Counted from the stretch's first letter, positions 1 through 10,269 are shown. The stretch is 64,000 nucleotides of DNA from Clavaria fumosa (GCA_951802425.1 OX637803.1:2418001-2482000); one strand, 5' to 3'. Notes: generated by a model not told the origin, from the sequence alone. Made by a program: numbers and translations.

Positions 1-350
1 CAGAGGTGCGGGGGAGTTTGGGGGTATACGGGAGGGGTGTACGAGGGTGTACGAGGGCAGTATCCGGACTGCAGAATACTCTACGAAGTAGGTAGGTATA
101 TATACTACAAGTCCAGGGTGTTTCCAGCAACCTGGAGTATTGACAGTAGCTATGGAGAATGTCCCAGAGATATGTTGCAGGACTTACTACGGGACAATGG
201 AATAACAACGGGGATCAGTTTCCTGATCCCAGAGTCAGATGCTGCTACCATCAGGATGGTAACTATGTAGCCTAGCAACTGCGTGGATTGTCCAGTTTCC
301 ACGCTCGGAGTTTGTTGCTGGTGGAGTAACCACGGACGTTGGTTCACGAC
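1..350. other. Left edge, no gene recognised
   Basis: I see no convincing coding region, RNA gene or complete mobile element in the first 350 bases. Short open frames exist on both strands but resemble no family I know and overlap each other. The stretch may be flank of the Copia element to its right. Confidence 0.5.
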
Positions 351-965
351 TGTTGGGAAGTCGGATTTGGGAATCGGAGATCGGGAATCGGGATCGGGAT
401 CGGGACAGCCTCTTGGGGAGCTATCCCCAGATGTGGGTTTGGTGCCTGCCCCACATGCGGGGCAGGTACCCTCAGATACTGAGGCACCAGAGCAGGAGTT
501 CGGAGGTCCGGGTCCGGAGATTGGAGGTCGAATCCGGAGATCAGAGGATTGGAAGTCGGGGGGCCGGAGATAGCAAGTCCGGGACCGGAGATCGTGTTTC
601 CAGTCCGGACCGGAAGGGAGCAGCATGGACGTGACAGGTGTATTATATAACTCAATCTTATCTAGTGAATATCCCTTGGTTTTGATGGTGATTAGAAATC
701 ACCCATCACCTGTTTTGCACTGATTTTTGGGTGAAAGTCATAAATCATCTGACCAGATGGTGATAACAACCTGCTATTGGGTCCATAGTGGCAGTAGTAC
801 CTAGGGATAGTCCATTCTACCCTAGGGCATCAGAAAAGTACTAGTGCGAGGTTAAAAAGGAAATTACTCACAGCCCAGTCAAATGTAAGACTGAGCTGTG
901 GCAGAGTTCTGGTCGCTCCCAAATACGGCGCATCATTATGTAATCTGTCCAGGTGATTACCAACA
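351..965 (-). repeat. Putative 3' LTR of decayed Copia element
   Basis: On the minus strand the Copia RNase H frame ends at 973, and a purine tract (GAGAGGGAG, 966-974) is followed at 965 by TGTTGG, a typical Copia LTR start. The matching TGTTGG on the plus strand at 351-356 would give terminal inverted hexamers (TGTTGG...CCAACA) and an LTR of 615 bp. The 965 boundary is well supported. The 351 boundary rests on only six bases, and no second LTR is in the window to confirm it. Confidence 0.4.
353..605. repeat. Imperfect short GGGATCGG/CCGGAGAT repeats
   Basis: Short purine-rich motifs of the GGGATCGG and CCGGAGATCGG kind recur with variation across about 250 bases. The repeats make several overlapping frames look open on both strands; I treat those as by-products of low complexity. 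It lies inside the proposed Copia LTR. Confidence 0.5.
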
Positions 966-3035
966 CTCCCTCTCAAATGGGCCGGAGCGCGAGTTCCATA
1001 ACGAACACCTCAAAAGCGGGACGTGGAAGCGGCTTTGTTAGGCCATTGGCAACATTCTCTCCCATCGGCACATACTCCATGCCTATTGTTCCGCTCTTGA
1101 CCACCTTGCGAATGAAATGGTGCCAGATGTCGATATGTTTGGTGTGTGCATGGAACTTGTTATTCTTTGTTATCGTGATCATTGACATGTTGTCAAGCCA
1201 CAGCCTCGTTGCCCCTGGTTCGCTGACTCCCACCTTGGCAAGGAACGTCCTCAGCCAGAAGATCTCCCTTGCAGCCATCATGGCTGTGATGTACTCTGCT
1301 TCCATACTCGATTGCGCAACCAAGGTTTGCCTCTTGGACAACCAACTGACTGTGCTGCACCCAATCCAAATGACAAAACCCAATATCGAGTGTCGATCTG
1401 GCTGCAATGCCCAATCTGCATCAGAGAAAACTTCCATGATGGTCCCAGTGCCTCCTAAGGTAAGCCAGAGGTCTTTGGTGGTACTCAGGTATTTAATTAA
1501 CCGCTTCAATGCTTCCCAGTGAGCATGCGCGGGGTTCATTGTGAATTGTGACAGGATCCTGATTGCCAACTGGATGTCAGGCCGTGTGATTACCGCTGGC
1601 CAGAGCGCACCACTGCAGGCTTCCTGGTAAGGTACGTTGATCGGCTCCGTGGGGCATTGATCCTTTGAGAGGACCTCGCCAGCATCCATAGGGGTGTAGA
1701 CCGGGTGTCCATCCTGCAAACCGAAGCGTTTTGCAAGGACCTCCAGGTAAGCATGTTGGTTCAAAACTATTGTTCTCACTGCTCGGTCTCGCTTCACCTC
1801 GAATCCCAACAGCCACGACAACTCGCCCTGGTCTGTTATCTCGAACGACTTCTGTAATTCTGCCTTCACTCAGTTGACAGCTGTCTGCATGTTTCCCATC
1901 ACAACCATGTCATCTGTGGAAACAGTGACATGTACATTCTGATCTCCTTTTGTCCTAATAAATGCTGATTGGTCAAGTTTGGACATGTCAAAACCAAGTG
2001 ATATAAAGGTCATGGTGAGCATGCGGTACCACATGCGACCGGCTTGTTTCAGTCCATACAGGCCCTTTCGTAGCCTGCACACCTTCCCTCTGTCGTTGTC
2101 GCTTAACATGCCATGTGGAGGCTCTATGTAGACCTCTTCCTTGAGCTCTGCATTGAGGTAAGCACCAACAACGTCCACTTGGTCAATCTCCCAGTTACGT
2201 TGAGCTGCCAGTGCCAGGAGTACTCAGATTGACGCGATCTTCGCTGCGGCAGTGAACGTTTCATTGTAGTCAGTACCCTTCATTTGTTTGTGACCACCTG
2301 TGATGATGCATGCTTTGTACTTTAGGATTTCGCCCTTTGGTCCCAGTTTCACCCTGAAGATGTATCCACACAGGATGACAGGCTTGATTGTGGGGCATTG
2401 GACGATGTCCCAGGTATGTACCTGATTCAATTGATCCAGCTTGGCCTGATAAGCTTCTTTCCAATGGGCAGTGTCTGGGCCTGCAAGAGCTTGCGCGATT
2501 GTGCGTGGCTCAATGCCGATGAGTCCTGCATGGAGAGCAAATAAAGGTGAGTGGTTATCGTTTTCTGTGTGAGTGACGTTAGCGGCAGTTCTGCGCAGTG
2601 GGTAACCTGCAAGAATTTTGTAAAAACCCGGTTGAGGATGGATGTGACCATGAGGGGGTGAATCCAGGAGGGTGGTCATCGTGAGGTTTGTGCTCATCAT
2701 TTTCATGCTGCTGATTGTCAATCAGCTGATCATCAACGGTGTTGGGATCAATAGGCGGTTCAGCTTCGACGGTGGGGTGCTGGATGTTGATAGTCATCCT
2801 CCCCTCAGACGGTACTTCACCGGTCCATGCGATGGGGTCAGTCATTTCATCCAAGTTGAAGACAACTTCACACTCAATCCTTATTTGTTTTTTGTCAGGA
2901 AAATAGATCCTATACCCAGTGCTAGTCAAATCGATGCGCACCTGGATGGCTAGCTCTCATGCCACACATTTCCCCACTTCTGGCTGTACCATGGTTGGGT
3001 GCTCTGCCAGTCTCACTTCCTCCTTCACCTCAGCC
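966..3035 (-). pseudogene. Ty1/Copia pol remnant (integrase C-terminus, RT, RNase H)
   Basis: Reading right to left: integrase C-terminal region (about 2960-2840; GYRIYFP and ECEVVFN), reverse transcriptase fingers (about 2480-2224; YKACIITGGHKQ, YNETFTAA), palm (2178-1870; DVVGAYLNAEL, GLYGLKQAGRMWY, and STDDMVVMG where YVDDM is usual), and Copia RNase H (1869-973; SQSSMEAEY-like and HTKHIDIWHH). The RT and RNase H pieces share one frame broken by two TGA codons (2224-2226 and 1870-1872), each where the family has arginine, consistent with CGA changed to TGA. A further TGA and a frame change separate the integrase part. Gag, protease and the integrase core are missing, so this is a 5'-truncated, dead copy. 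Confidence 0.88.
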
Positions 3036-3039
3036 CCAA

Positions 3040-3590
3040 TTCAGGTATGTCCCCACTGCAAGATAGTATATCAGGGTATACTTGCAGTGGGCACAGGGAT
3101 GGAACAGGGGCTGGCACACTTCTTCTCCCCAGCAGGAGCCCTTCTCTCTTTCTCGTATGGCTCCAGGCAGGCTCGGAGCTGTGCAATCTCTTTCTCGTAT
3201 TCCTCCACCATTTGGGGGGCACATGGTACTGCACAGGTTTGGACCCTTGGGACCTGCAGACATGTATCAGGCAGGGGGCAGAATTGGACAGCATGGCCAA
3301 TCTGGTGGCATCAGAAACAACGTCTCTCATCAGCAGGGGCACATCCACAGCCCATGGCCACATCCAGAGGTCACAGAAAGGTCATGCCAGGTCACAGCAG
3401 GGTCGCCATGGGTCGCACAGAGGTCACAAAAGGTCGTGCAGGGGTTGCAGTGGGTTGCGGTGGGTTGCGGTGTCTATTCCACAAGTATCCCATCCAGTCA
3501 CCTTTGCTGGGCATCAAGCCTCTCTGCCAGCACCTTCCATTCTACATAATTCTCTGGCATCAGGGAGACACCAAAGATCCTCTCCACCAA
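3040..3590 (-). pseudogene. Older Gypsy gag, downstream part with zinc knuckle
   Basis: The minus strand holds the downstream half of the gag gene whose upstream half lies at 9830-10269. Immediately left of the younger Gypsy element (minus strand from 3590) the reading frame continues the gag frame across the target site. Near 3276-3322 another frame encodes a CCHC zinc knuckle (C-F-x-C-H-Q-I-G-H-A-V-Q-F-C) with a stop in its second position. Frames shift in between, around a run of GGTCACA/GGTCG-like repeats (3367-3475), so this is decayed. A short hairpin (CCCACTGCAAG / CTTGCAGTGGG, 3053-3091) sits at the left end. Confidence 0.65.
3586..3590. repeat. Left target-site duplication (ACCAA)
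   Basis: ACCAA directly precedes the left LTR and is repeated exactly at 9830-9834 after the right LTR. A 5-bp duplication is usual for Ty3/Gypsy integrases and shows that both ends are the original insertion boundaries. Confidence 0.93.
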
Positions 3591-4120
3591 TGTTATGGCT
3601 CACTGCTTGGTCAGTCCTGGGCAGGCTAGCTGGGCAGGATGCAAACAGGGAGGGTAAATTGAGAATAACAAATCTGAGGAATACAGGATAACTATCTACC
3701 TGTATATATACTAGGTCATGAGGATAAGGTAACGAAGTGAGTACAAAGGATGGAGCACAAAAGGTAGCGACAGTAGGGAACTAGTGAATGTATCATGGAG
3801 ATGATCACATGGTCACGGATGTGGAGGGAGAGTCGTGACAGTGACAGGAAGGGGAAGGGCGGTTGGTGGGGACATGGGATGTTGCTGGGGGGAGTACAAG
3901 GCCAGCAAGGGGACGGGATAGTGGTAGCAAGGAGGGGGGACAAGGGAAAGGCTGAATCCAGTATAATGACATAGGCACCAAGGTGACAGGTGCCAGGGTT
4001 TGGCAGGATGATGGCATCCTGCACAGATGTGCCATCACAAATATGGGCCATCCTCTTGGTAGTGGTCAGGTGATCAGGCGCTAAAGGTTGCGATCAGTCA
4101 CATGACTGTGTACCATAACA
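3591..4120 (-). repeat. 3' LTR (530 bp) of the Gypsy element
   Basis: This LTR matches 9300-9829 in length without gaps. I count about 40 differences, of which all but one are transitions, often CA in one copy opposite TG in the other, as if both came from CG. It contains a TATATATA box (3703-3710, minus strand) and the self-primer copy (3664-3677). Confidence 0.95.
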
Positions 4121-4123
4121 TAA

Positions 4124-4133
4124 CCTCTTCCTC
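4124..4133 (-). promoter_or_regulatory. Polypurine tract
   Basis: GAGGAAGAGG on the minus strand lies three bases before the 3' LTR and overlaps the pol stop codon (4132-4134). This is the expected place for the plus-strand DNA primer of an LTR retrotransposon. Confidence 0.8.
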
Positions 4134-7100
4134 AAGATTGCTTCCTTGAAGCAATCTCAAAGTCTTGAATCGTATCCTGGGCATCTTTGAGGTTTTTTGC
4201 TGGCTCCCAGGTATCGTCCTCTGGGGGATATCCTGCCCAATGCACCAAGTATTGCACTTGTCAGCCTCGCTTTCGTTTCACACAAATGAACTCGACCTCG
4301 TACTGCAGTTCTCCATCGATTTCGATGCTTTCGGGTTGCTGTGGATGGTCTGGTCCTGTGGTAGCAAGGGAGAGGAGTGACTCATGGAATACTGGGTGTA
4401 TACGCCAATGTTGCAGCAGCTCGAGTTCGTAGGTGGCAGCTCCTCATTTTGCGACCACTTTGAAGGGCCCAACTCGTCACGGCATCAGTTTTTTCCACAG
4501 GTCTTCCAGTACCAGGTTACGGCTTTCCAGCCAGACTAGGGTTCCTTCCCTCCAGTCCATCATGTATCCTCCTCATTTCTCCATAGTCTTGTTGGATTGT
4601 TCCACCAGCCCCTTCATCTTTGCTCGCATTTCATAAGCCTTCTCTAGAAAGTTATCAGCAGCAGGATTGTTAGATTCATTGAGGTGGAGGTCCGGGAGAG
4701 CGATGGGGTGTTGGGTGTAGTTGAGTAGGAAGGAGGTTACATCGGAATTTCCATAGGCGCAGTTGTTGAGGGCGAATTCGGTTATAGGGAGCCAGGAGGC
4801 CCAATCTCCAGGCATCTTGCTGCATACATGTTTTAGTAGCATAAATACCTCTTGGTTGGCCCTCTCCGTGAGTCCATCGGTTTGGGGATGGTAGGCCATG
4901 CTGGGATTGGTCTTCACACCTAGCTGTCCATATACAGTTTTGAGGAATTTAGCCATGAAGTTCGATCCTCGATCGCTCATGACCTTCGACAGTAGTCCGT
5001 GGCTGGCATAGACTCTTCACAGGAATATCTGTGCCACCCCTTCGCTCGTAAGGTCCATGCTGATTGGCTCCAGCAATGAGGATCTTGTGGCTCGGTCTCA
5101 GATTACTAGGACTCCGTTGTAGCCTTCCGATGGGTTTAGCAGTCCTATGATATCCCAACTTATTTCATCCCAAGGTTGAAGCGGGGACAGGAAGGGGTGT
5201 AGGGCCAGTCGGTTACCTGCACAGTTGATTTTGTTTCTCTGGCAATGCCAGCATCACTGGAGTCAGGTCTGCACGTTGCTATCGAGCCCAGGCCAGTCGA
5301 AGTTCTGGCGAACATTCTCACTAGTCTTTCGAATTCCCAGGTGTCCTGCTGAGGGAGCATCATGGTGGAGGGCTAGGACGTCATCAGTTAGATCAGGGGG
5401 AACCCAAATCTTGTTCCTATAGTACTTGAGTCTGTCAGGCTCCAGGACAATGGCGGGTCCATGGGTCACTCAGGCTTGGGCTTCTTTGACACGGTCCAGG
5501 AGACTTAATTCGGTGGTGGACTTGAATAAGACATCAGGGAGCAAGGGGGTGAAGACAGGGGTCATGGCATCATCATGGTCTGGTCAGCACGACAACGCAT
5601 CAGCGGCAGTGTTGGTTTTACCTGGTCGATGTTTGATCTTGAAGTTGTAAAGGGCAAGGAAAGCCCTCCAGTGATTTTGCCTTCCATTAAGTGGGTTGGG
5701 CTTTCGGAAGTATGCTAGGTTGGTGTGGAAAGGTTTGGTGGTCACGATAAGGTATTGGGGCCAGGTCTCGAGGGTGCGGACTATGGCCAGTAGTTCCTTA
5801 TCATAGGTGTCGTAGTTTTTCTCGGCATCCTTGAGCACTTTAGAAAAACAGTTGATCATTGCCCACCCACCATCTTCTTGTTGTTGATACAGGATTCCTC
5901 CTATCGTGACGTTAGAGGCATCCATCTCGATTTTCCAGTTTCCTTTATCTCTGGGTACAGCCATTTGTTTGCCATCGAGCAGTTGCTGGATAAGTCAGTC
6001 GAAGGAGGTCTTTTCTTCTGGGCCCCACTGCCAGTCTTTGTTTCTGGTGAGCTGGTGGAGGGGGATAGTGGTTGTGGCAAAGTCCAGAATGTGGTGCCTG
6101 AAGTAGTTTAGAAACCCGAGGAACTTCTGGACTTCTCTTTTGCATCGCGGGACAGGCCATTCTCGAATACCAGCACACAACCGCTCTGACTTTTCGATGT
6201 GTCCATGCTGGATGTAGTGTCCTAGGAACTCGACCTCGCTCTTTTGGAAGTGGCACTTTTCCAGTCTCAGGCATAGCGAGTTTTCCGCAAGTCTCTGGAG
6301 GATGGCATGGGTGATTCTTTGGTGCATCTCTAGGTCCAGGGTATGGATGAGGATGTCATCTATATAGACATGGACATGTCCAGTGGCTATCTCTTCTCGG
6401 AGAATGGCGTTCATGAACCATTGAAACTGAGCAGGGGCATTGGTTAGTCCAAAGCCCATGACAGTATATTCGAATTGGCCTTCTGGGCAGATAAATGCCA
6501 TCAACCATTCATCACCTTCTTGGATTTTGATGTTGTTAAACCTGCGTACGACGTCCATCTTGGTGAAGAAGACTTTTCCTTTGAGAGCATCAAGGATGTC
6601 GCATATAAGGGGGAGCAGGTGTGCATCCTTCTTTGTTACAGCATTGAGTTCCCGGTAATCGATGATGGGGCACAGTTTCTTCCCTTCCTGTTTGAAGAAG
6701 AGAGGAGAAGCCCAGGGGGAAATTGAGGGTCATATACGTCCACTCTTTAAGTTCTCTTCGATCCACAACTTCAACTCGGGGTAGTAGGCACGTGGTACAG
6801 AGTATATCTTTGATCGTTTAGGGATGGCTCCTTCCCATAGCTCGATCGGGTGGTCTATAGCTCCTCTCAAAGGTGGTAGTTTCACGAACTCCTCGAGGGA
6901 GAAGACTTTAGGGAATTCTTTGTGGTATGGGGGCATGGTGGCTTCCACAAAGGCTCCTCTTGAGAGTGTTACTTGGGGTTGTGGGAACTCGATTGTTCAT
7001 TCAACCCAGTCGATCTTGGGGTTGTTCTTCTGCAGCCAGTCATCACCTAGGTAGAGATGGGGGGGGTGGAACTGTCCAACCAGGAGGGTAACTTTTTGGC

Positions 7101-7482
7101 GGAAGTCCTGTCCTATAGAGATGATCAGATTGGCAGTTTTAGTCACCATTCCCAGGGCATTGGATGTTCCATCAGCATTGATCGAGTATAGGGGCTGCTG
7201 GAGGTCATGGAGTTTTAGACCCAAGCTTTGGGCATACTTCTTGTCGATGGCGAAGGCTGAGCATCTGGAGTCCATGAGGGCGTATCCCAACTTTCTTCTT
7301 CCATTACTGGGATTCTCCATTGTTATCAGTATTTCCATACAAGGCTTCTCTGGGTTTGCCTTGGTTTTCTCTTTCCTCAGGTTCAGTCTGGGGGGCAGAG
7401 AAGGGGTCACCAGGACTGGTTTATTCAAAGTTGTTTTGCGAGGGGGTACATAACTTTTCACCAGCGAAGAGGCTGAACTCAT
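4132..7482 (-). pseudogene. Gypsy pol: protease-RT-RNase H-integrase-chromodomain, 13 TGA stops
   Basis: One continuous frame runs over 3.35 kb. Protease (7482-6997) has MDSRCS where the aspartic protease motif DSGCS is expected; a single G-to-A change, in a former CCGG context, removes the catalytic glycine. RT (6948-5995) keeps FTKMDVV, GLTNAPAQFQ and the catalytic YIDDILI. RNase H (5964-5584) has the MDASN and YDKELLAI motifs. Integrase has an H2C2 finger (HHDAPSAGHL...CWHC), a core with SWDIIG, SDRGSNF and TERANQ, and ends in a chromodomain (about 4300-4140; [18 protein letters not shown]). In-frame TGA codons lie at 6997, 6730, 5995, 5584, 5470, 5263, 5254, 5098, 5017, 4573, 4477, 4444 and 4261. 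There is no TAA or TAG and no indel. The first ATG overlaps the gag stop as ATGA. Confidence 0.93.
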
Positions 7483-8450
7483 TCTTCACCATTTCCAAAA
7501 TCCACGATTTGTTTGTCTCTCACGTCTACCAGGTCCTTCAACCTCACGATCTTGGCCTGCATTTCTTCCATCTCATCCCTTGAGGCTGTCGCAGGTGCCA
7601 GGGCATTCGGGACGATCGGGGCAGGGAGGGAGATAACTCCTCGGACCTGCTGGGTGCGGTGTGTGGGCAGGACCAGGCAGTTCTTCGAGATATGACCGAA
7701 GCCGCGACAGTTGTAGCACTGTACCTCAGCAGGTTTGGGTCATGAGCGGTCGACAATCATTGCATCGGGGTGCGGGGTAGGCGTGGGTGCACTAGGGGCG
7801 CAGGTTGTAGCAGTTGCGGGGCGGGTCGGGGGCAGAGTGCAAGATTTGCAGAGGGACTTGAACTCTTGCCATTGGTCGTCCATCTGTATGGCCTTGTTTC
7901 TCCATCTGACATAGGTTGTGGGGAGCTCATCACTATTGTAGATCTTTTCAACCAGTGGTTGGTTGAGTCCATTCTTGAGGTACTCAATGAGTACCAATTT
8001 GTGGTGCATGATGCTGAGATGTGCTTGGTGGTAGAGGCAGTCAAATTCCATGAAGAACTCACAGGTGGTCTTGCCACTCTGTCGGAGTTTCTGGAGGTTG
8101 GCGAGGGCATGTGTTTTGTCAGCCATGTCAAGGAATTCGTCATCTAGGTCATTCATGAAATTACCCCAGTTACCTGTGGTCTCTAGTTCAATGATCCTAT
8201 CGACATGGGCGTTTGCCCATTCCTCAGCATATCTGAGACACATTTTGTTGAGAACAAAGTAGATCTTCTTTGCGTCGGTCTCGTAGCAATCAGGCTCACA
8301 AGTGAAGAGGAGCGTGAACTGACGTTTGAAGGTGCAGTAGGTAGGCTTGCTACCATCGAAGTCTCTGACAGTAAGACTGCTACTTGCTGTCACTGTCGAG
8401 GTTGTACGGTTGGATTGATGAGATGGATGAGGGGGCTGGGGAGTAGACAT
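7479..8450 (-). pseudogene. Gypsy gag with CCHC zinc knuckle
   Basis: The capsid-like region begins MSTPQPPHPSHQ at 8450 and contains a Gypsy gag core (FDGSKPTYCTFKRQF; NLQKLRQSGKTTCEFFMEF). A CCHC knuckle (CYNCRGFGHISKNC, about 7674-7722) precedes a short coiled tail. One premature TGA at 7740-7742 separates the core from the knuckle, again where an arginine codon would fit. Gag ends at 7479-7481 in an ATGA overlap with the pol start, in a different frame from pol. I chose 8450 because the open frame upstream of it is proline/serine-rich and overlaps the upstream ORF. Confidence 0.85.
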
Positions 8451-9231
8451 CTTCAGTGTTGATGACTGGGTCAATAGGCCTGGGCTGTGGTATCTGGATG
8501 GTGGCTCGGTATCGGGCGGCGAGTTCTCTGGCAGCGAGAAGGTTGGGGATGTTAGTTGGGGTGACAGTGGTTGTGGGAACATCAATGGGGATCTGGGAGC
8601 GTCGAATAGGAATGGGGGGATAGGGGATGTTGGCGCAGGGTTTCCAGTCCACAATGGATCTGGTGGCAGTATCAATGAGGTACTCAGTGCAGTATCTGAT
8701 GGCTGAGATGAACCACTCGGAAGGGTATGTCTGCATGCACTTGTTGGCAAAAGTGCAGGTGGAGGGTAGGGGCAAGGGGGTGCACAAAGGTGTGGCAGCT
8801 TCGGTGGAAGCCGGGGTCAGGATATTTTTGAGTTCTTCAATATTGAGGCCTTCTAGGACCTCAGCGATGTCTTCTTGTTGTTGGGCAATCCAAAGCTCAG
8901 TAAGGTGTTCTCGTAAGCCTTCTATGAATTCAACCTCACTATAGGTTTCAAATAAACGTTGTATGCAGAGGGTTTTGGAGGTTAGTAGTCCTGTCAGAAT
9001 AAACTGTCTCTCAACAGAGCAGTAGACCACACTCTTCAGGTATTTCTGATATTCAGGAGTGGGAGGGCATGTAACTGCAGTCGGGGTTCACCTGTCGATA
9101 TGTCTCAGGCGGTTTCGATGCCAAGTCTTGTGGATTTCGATTAGTCCAGGAGGTGGCGGCAAGTGCAAGGCGTATTGGCATGTTCGGTATGCTTCGTCGG
9201 CATGGTCGTTTGTTTGAGTTGCGAGTATCAT
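8380..9231 (-). pseudogene. Upstream ORF of the Gypsy element, function unknown
   Basis: In the same frame as pol, an open frame starts at the first ATG after the primer-binding site (9231; MILATQTNDHADEAYR) and runs to 8380, broken by one TGA at 9088-9090. Its last 70 bases overlap gag in another frame. It is helical and lacks a domain I recognise. Position and length suggest a separate gag-related product, but this is inference. Confidence 0.6.
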
Positions 9232-9284
9232 GGGGGAAGCCAGGGTGAAAAAAGGGACCAGGTCCTGGTAGGAGGTGGCAGTGG

Positions 9285-9298
9285 TCAGATTTGTTATT
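9285..9298 (-). promoter_or_regulatory. Primer-binding site complementary to the element's own LTR
   Basis: One base inside the 5' LTR, the minus strand reads AATAACAAATCTGA. It shows no match to a tRNA 3' end (no TGG start). It is exactly complementary, over 14 bases, to TCAGATTTGTTATT inside the LTR (9373-9386), at the place where the transcript should begin. This is the arrangement known from Tf1, whose reverse transcription is primed by the 5' end of its own RNA. Confidence 0.8.
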
Positions 9299-9299
9299 A

Positions 9300-9829
9300 T
9301 GTTATGGCTCACTGCTTGGTCAGTCCTGGGCAGGCTAGCTGGGCAGGATGTGAACAGGGAGGGTAAATTGAGAATAACAAATCTGAGGAATACAGGATAA
9401 CTATCTACCTGTATATATACTAGGTTGTGAGGATAAGGTAATGAAGTGAGTACAAAGGATGGAGCACAGAAGGTAGCAACAGTAGGGAACTAGTGAATGT
9501 ATCATGGAGATGATCATGTGGTCGTGGATGCGGAGGGAGAGTCGCAACAGCGACAGGAAGGGGAAGGGCGGTTGGCAGGGAGACAGGATGTTGCTGGGGG
9601 GAGTACAAGGCCGGCAAGGGGACAGGATAGTGGTAGCGAGGAGGGGGGACAAGGAAAAGGCTGAATCCAGTATAATGACATAGGCGCCAAGGCGACAGGT
9701 GCCAGGGTTTGGCAGGATGATAGCATCCCACACAGATGTGCCATCATGAATATGGGCTGTCCTCTCAGTAGTGGTCAGGTGATCAGGTGCTAAAGGTCGT
9801 GATCAGTCACATGACTGCATACCATAACA
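9300..9829 (-). repeat. 5' LTR (530 bp) of the Gypsy element
   Basis: This is the promoter LTR. A TATATATA box lies at 9412-9419 on the minus strand. About 30 bases downstream is TCAGATT (9386-9380), which matches the initiator consensus YYANWYY. That would start the RNA with the self-primer sequence and leave an R-U5 of roughly 85 bases. Confidence 0.93.
9373..9419 (-). promoter_or_regulatory. LTR core promoter: TATA box, initiator, self-primer
   Basis: On the minus strand TATATATA (9419-9412) is followed after about 30 nt by the initiator TCAGATT. Transcription from its A (9384) would give an RNA starting AGATTTGTTATT, complementary to the primer-binding site. The same arrangement is in the other LTR (TATA 3710-3703, initiator 3677-3671). 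Confidence 0.7.
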
Positions 9830-9834
9830 ACCAA
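9830..9834. repeat. Right target-site duplication (ACCAA)
   Basis: Exact copy of 3586-3590, directly after the right LTR. Confidence 0.93.
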
Positions 9835-10269
9835 CCTCCTACTCAGGTTCAACTCCAGCCAATGGACTAGGATTCCTGAGTCCTTCTCTGCACTCAACAT
9901 TGCTCATCAGAACAGTGTCTTGAACTTCGCAAAAAACTCCAGTGCTGTCATGGCACCCTGTTTCAACCCTGCAATATTGGCAAGGGCAGTTGCACAGTCA
10001 TTTGGGTCATCAAATGCTTGCTTCATCTCCTCCACAAACTCTGCCCAGGTTCTGGCCTTGCCACTACCCAGGATCACTTCCACTTTCATATTGGCCCATT
10101 CAGCAGTGAATCCTTCTCCAGCAATTTTGCTCAGAGCAAAGAGGACCTTCACCAGGTCCTCAGCATAGACAGTCAGGTTCACCATAAACAGGAGGCAAAG
10201 GGATTGGAGGAATGTATGAAAGTTCCTTTTCTGCCCATTGAAGGGGGCAACAGCTAGGTCCAGCATCAT
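9835..10269 (-). pseudogene. Older Gypsy gag, upstream part
   Basis: The minus-strand frame from 10269 reads as a retrotransposon gag core: FHTFLQSLCLLF, FTAEWANMKVEVIL, TWAEFVEEMKQAFDD, and TALEFFAKF. It meets two TGA codons near 9902-9907, then stays open to the insertion site and continues left of the younger Gypsy element at 3590. The gag belongs to a different Gypsy lineage from the inserted element and shares its orientation. Confidence 0.8.

Larger units (their letters stand above)
3591..9829 (-). mobile_element. Complete Tf1/sushi-type chromodomain Gypsy retrotransposon (decayed)
   Basis: The element is 6,239 bp, coded on the minus strand. Two 530-bp LTRs start TGTTATGG and end CCATAACA, flanked by ACCAA target duplications. 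Inside, 5' to 3' on the minus strand: primer-binding site, an upstream ORF, gag with CCHC knuckle, then pol with protease, RT, RNase H, H2C2 integrase and a C-terminal chromodomain, then a polypurine tract. The order RT-RNaseH-IN-chromodomain and the apparent self-primer place it with chromoviruses of the Tf1/sushi group. No frameshift breaks pol, but many TGA codons interrupt the frames, so it is structurally whole and genetically dead. Confidence 0.95.

Noticed and set aside
953..1522. Long plus-strand open frame of 189 codons
   Set aside because: It is antisense to the Copia RNase H/RT region, which has clear family motifs on the minus strand.
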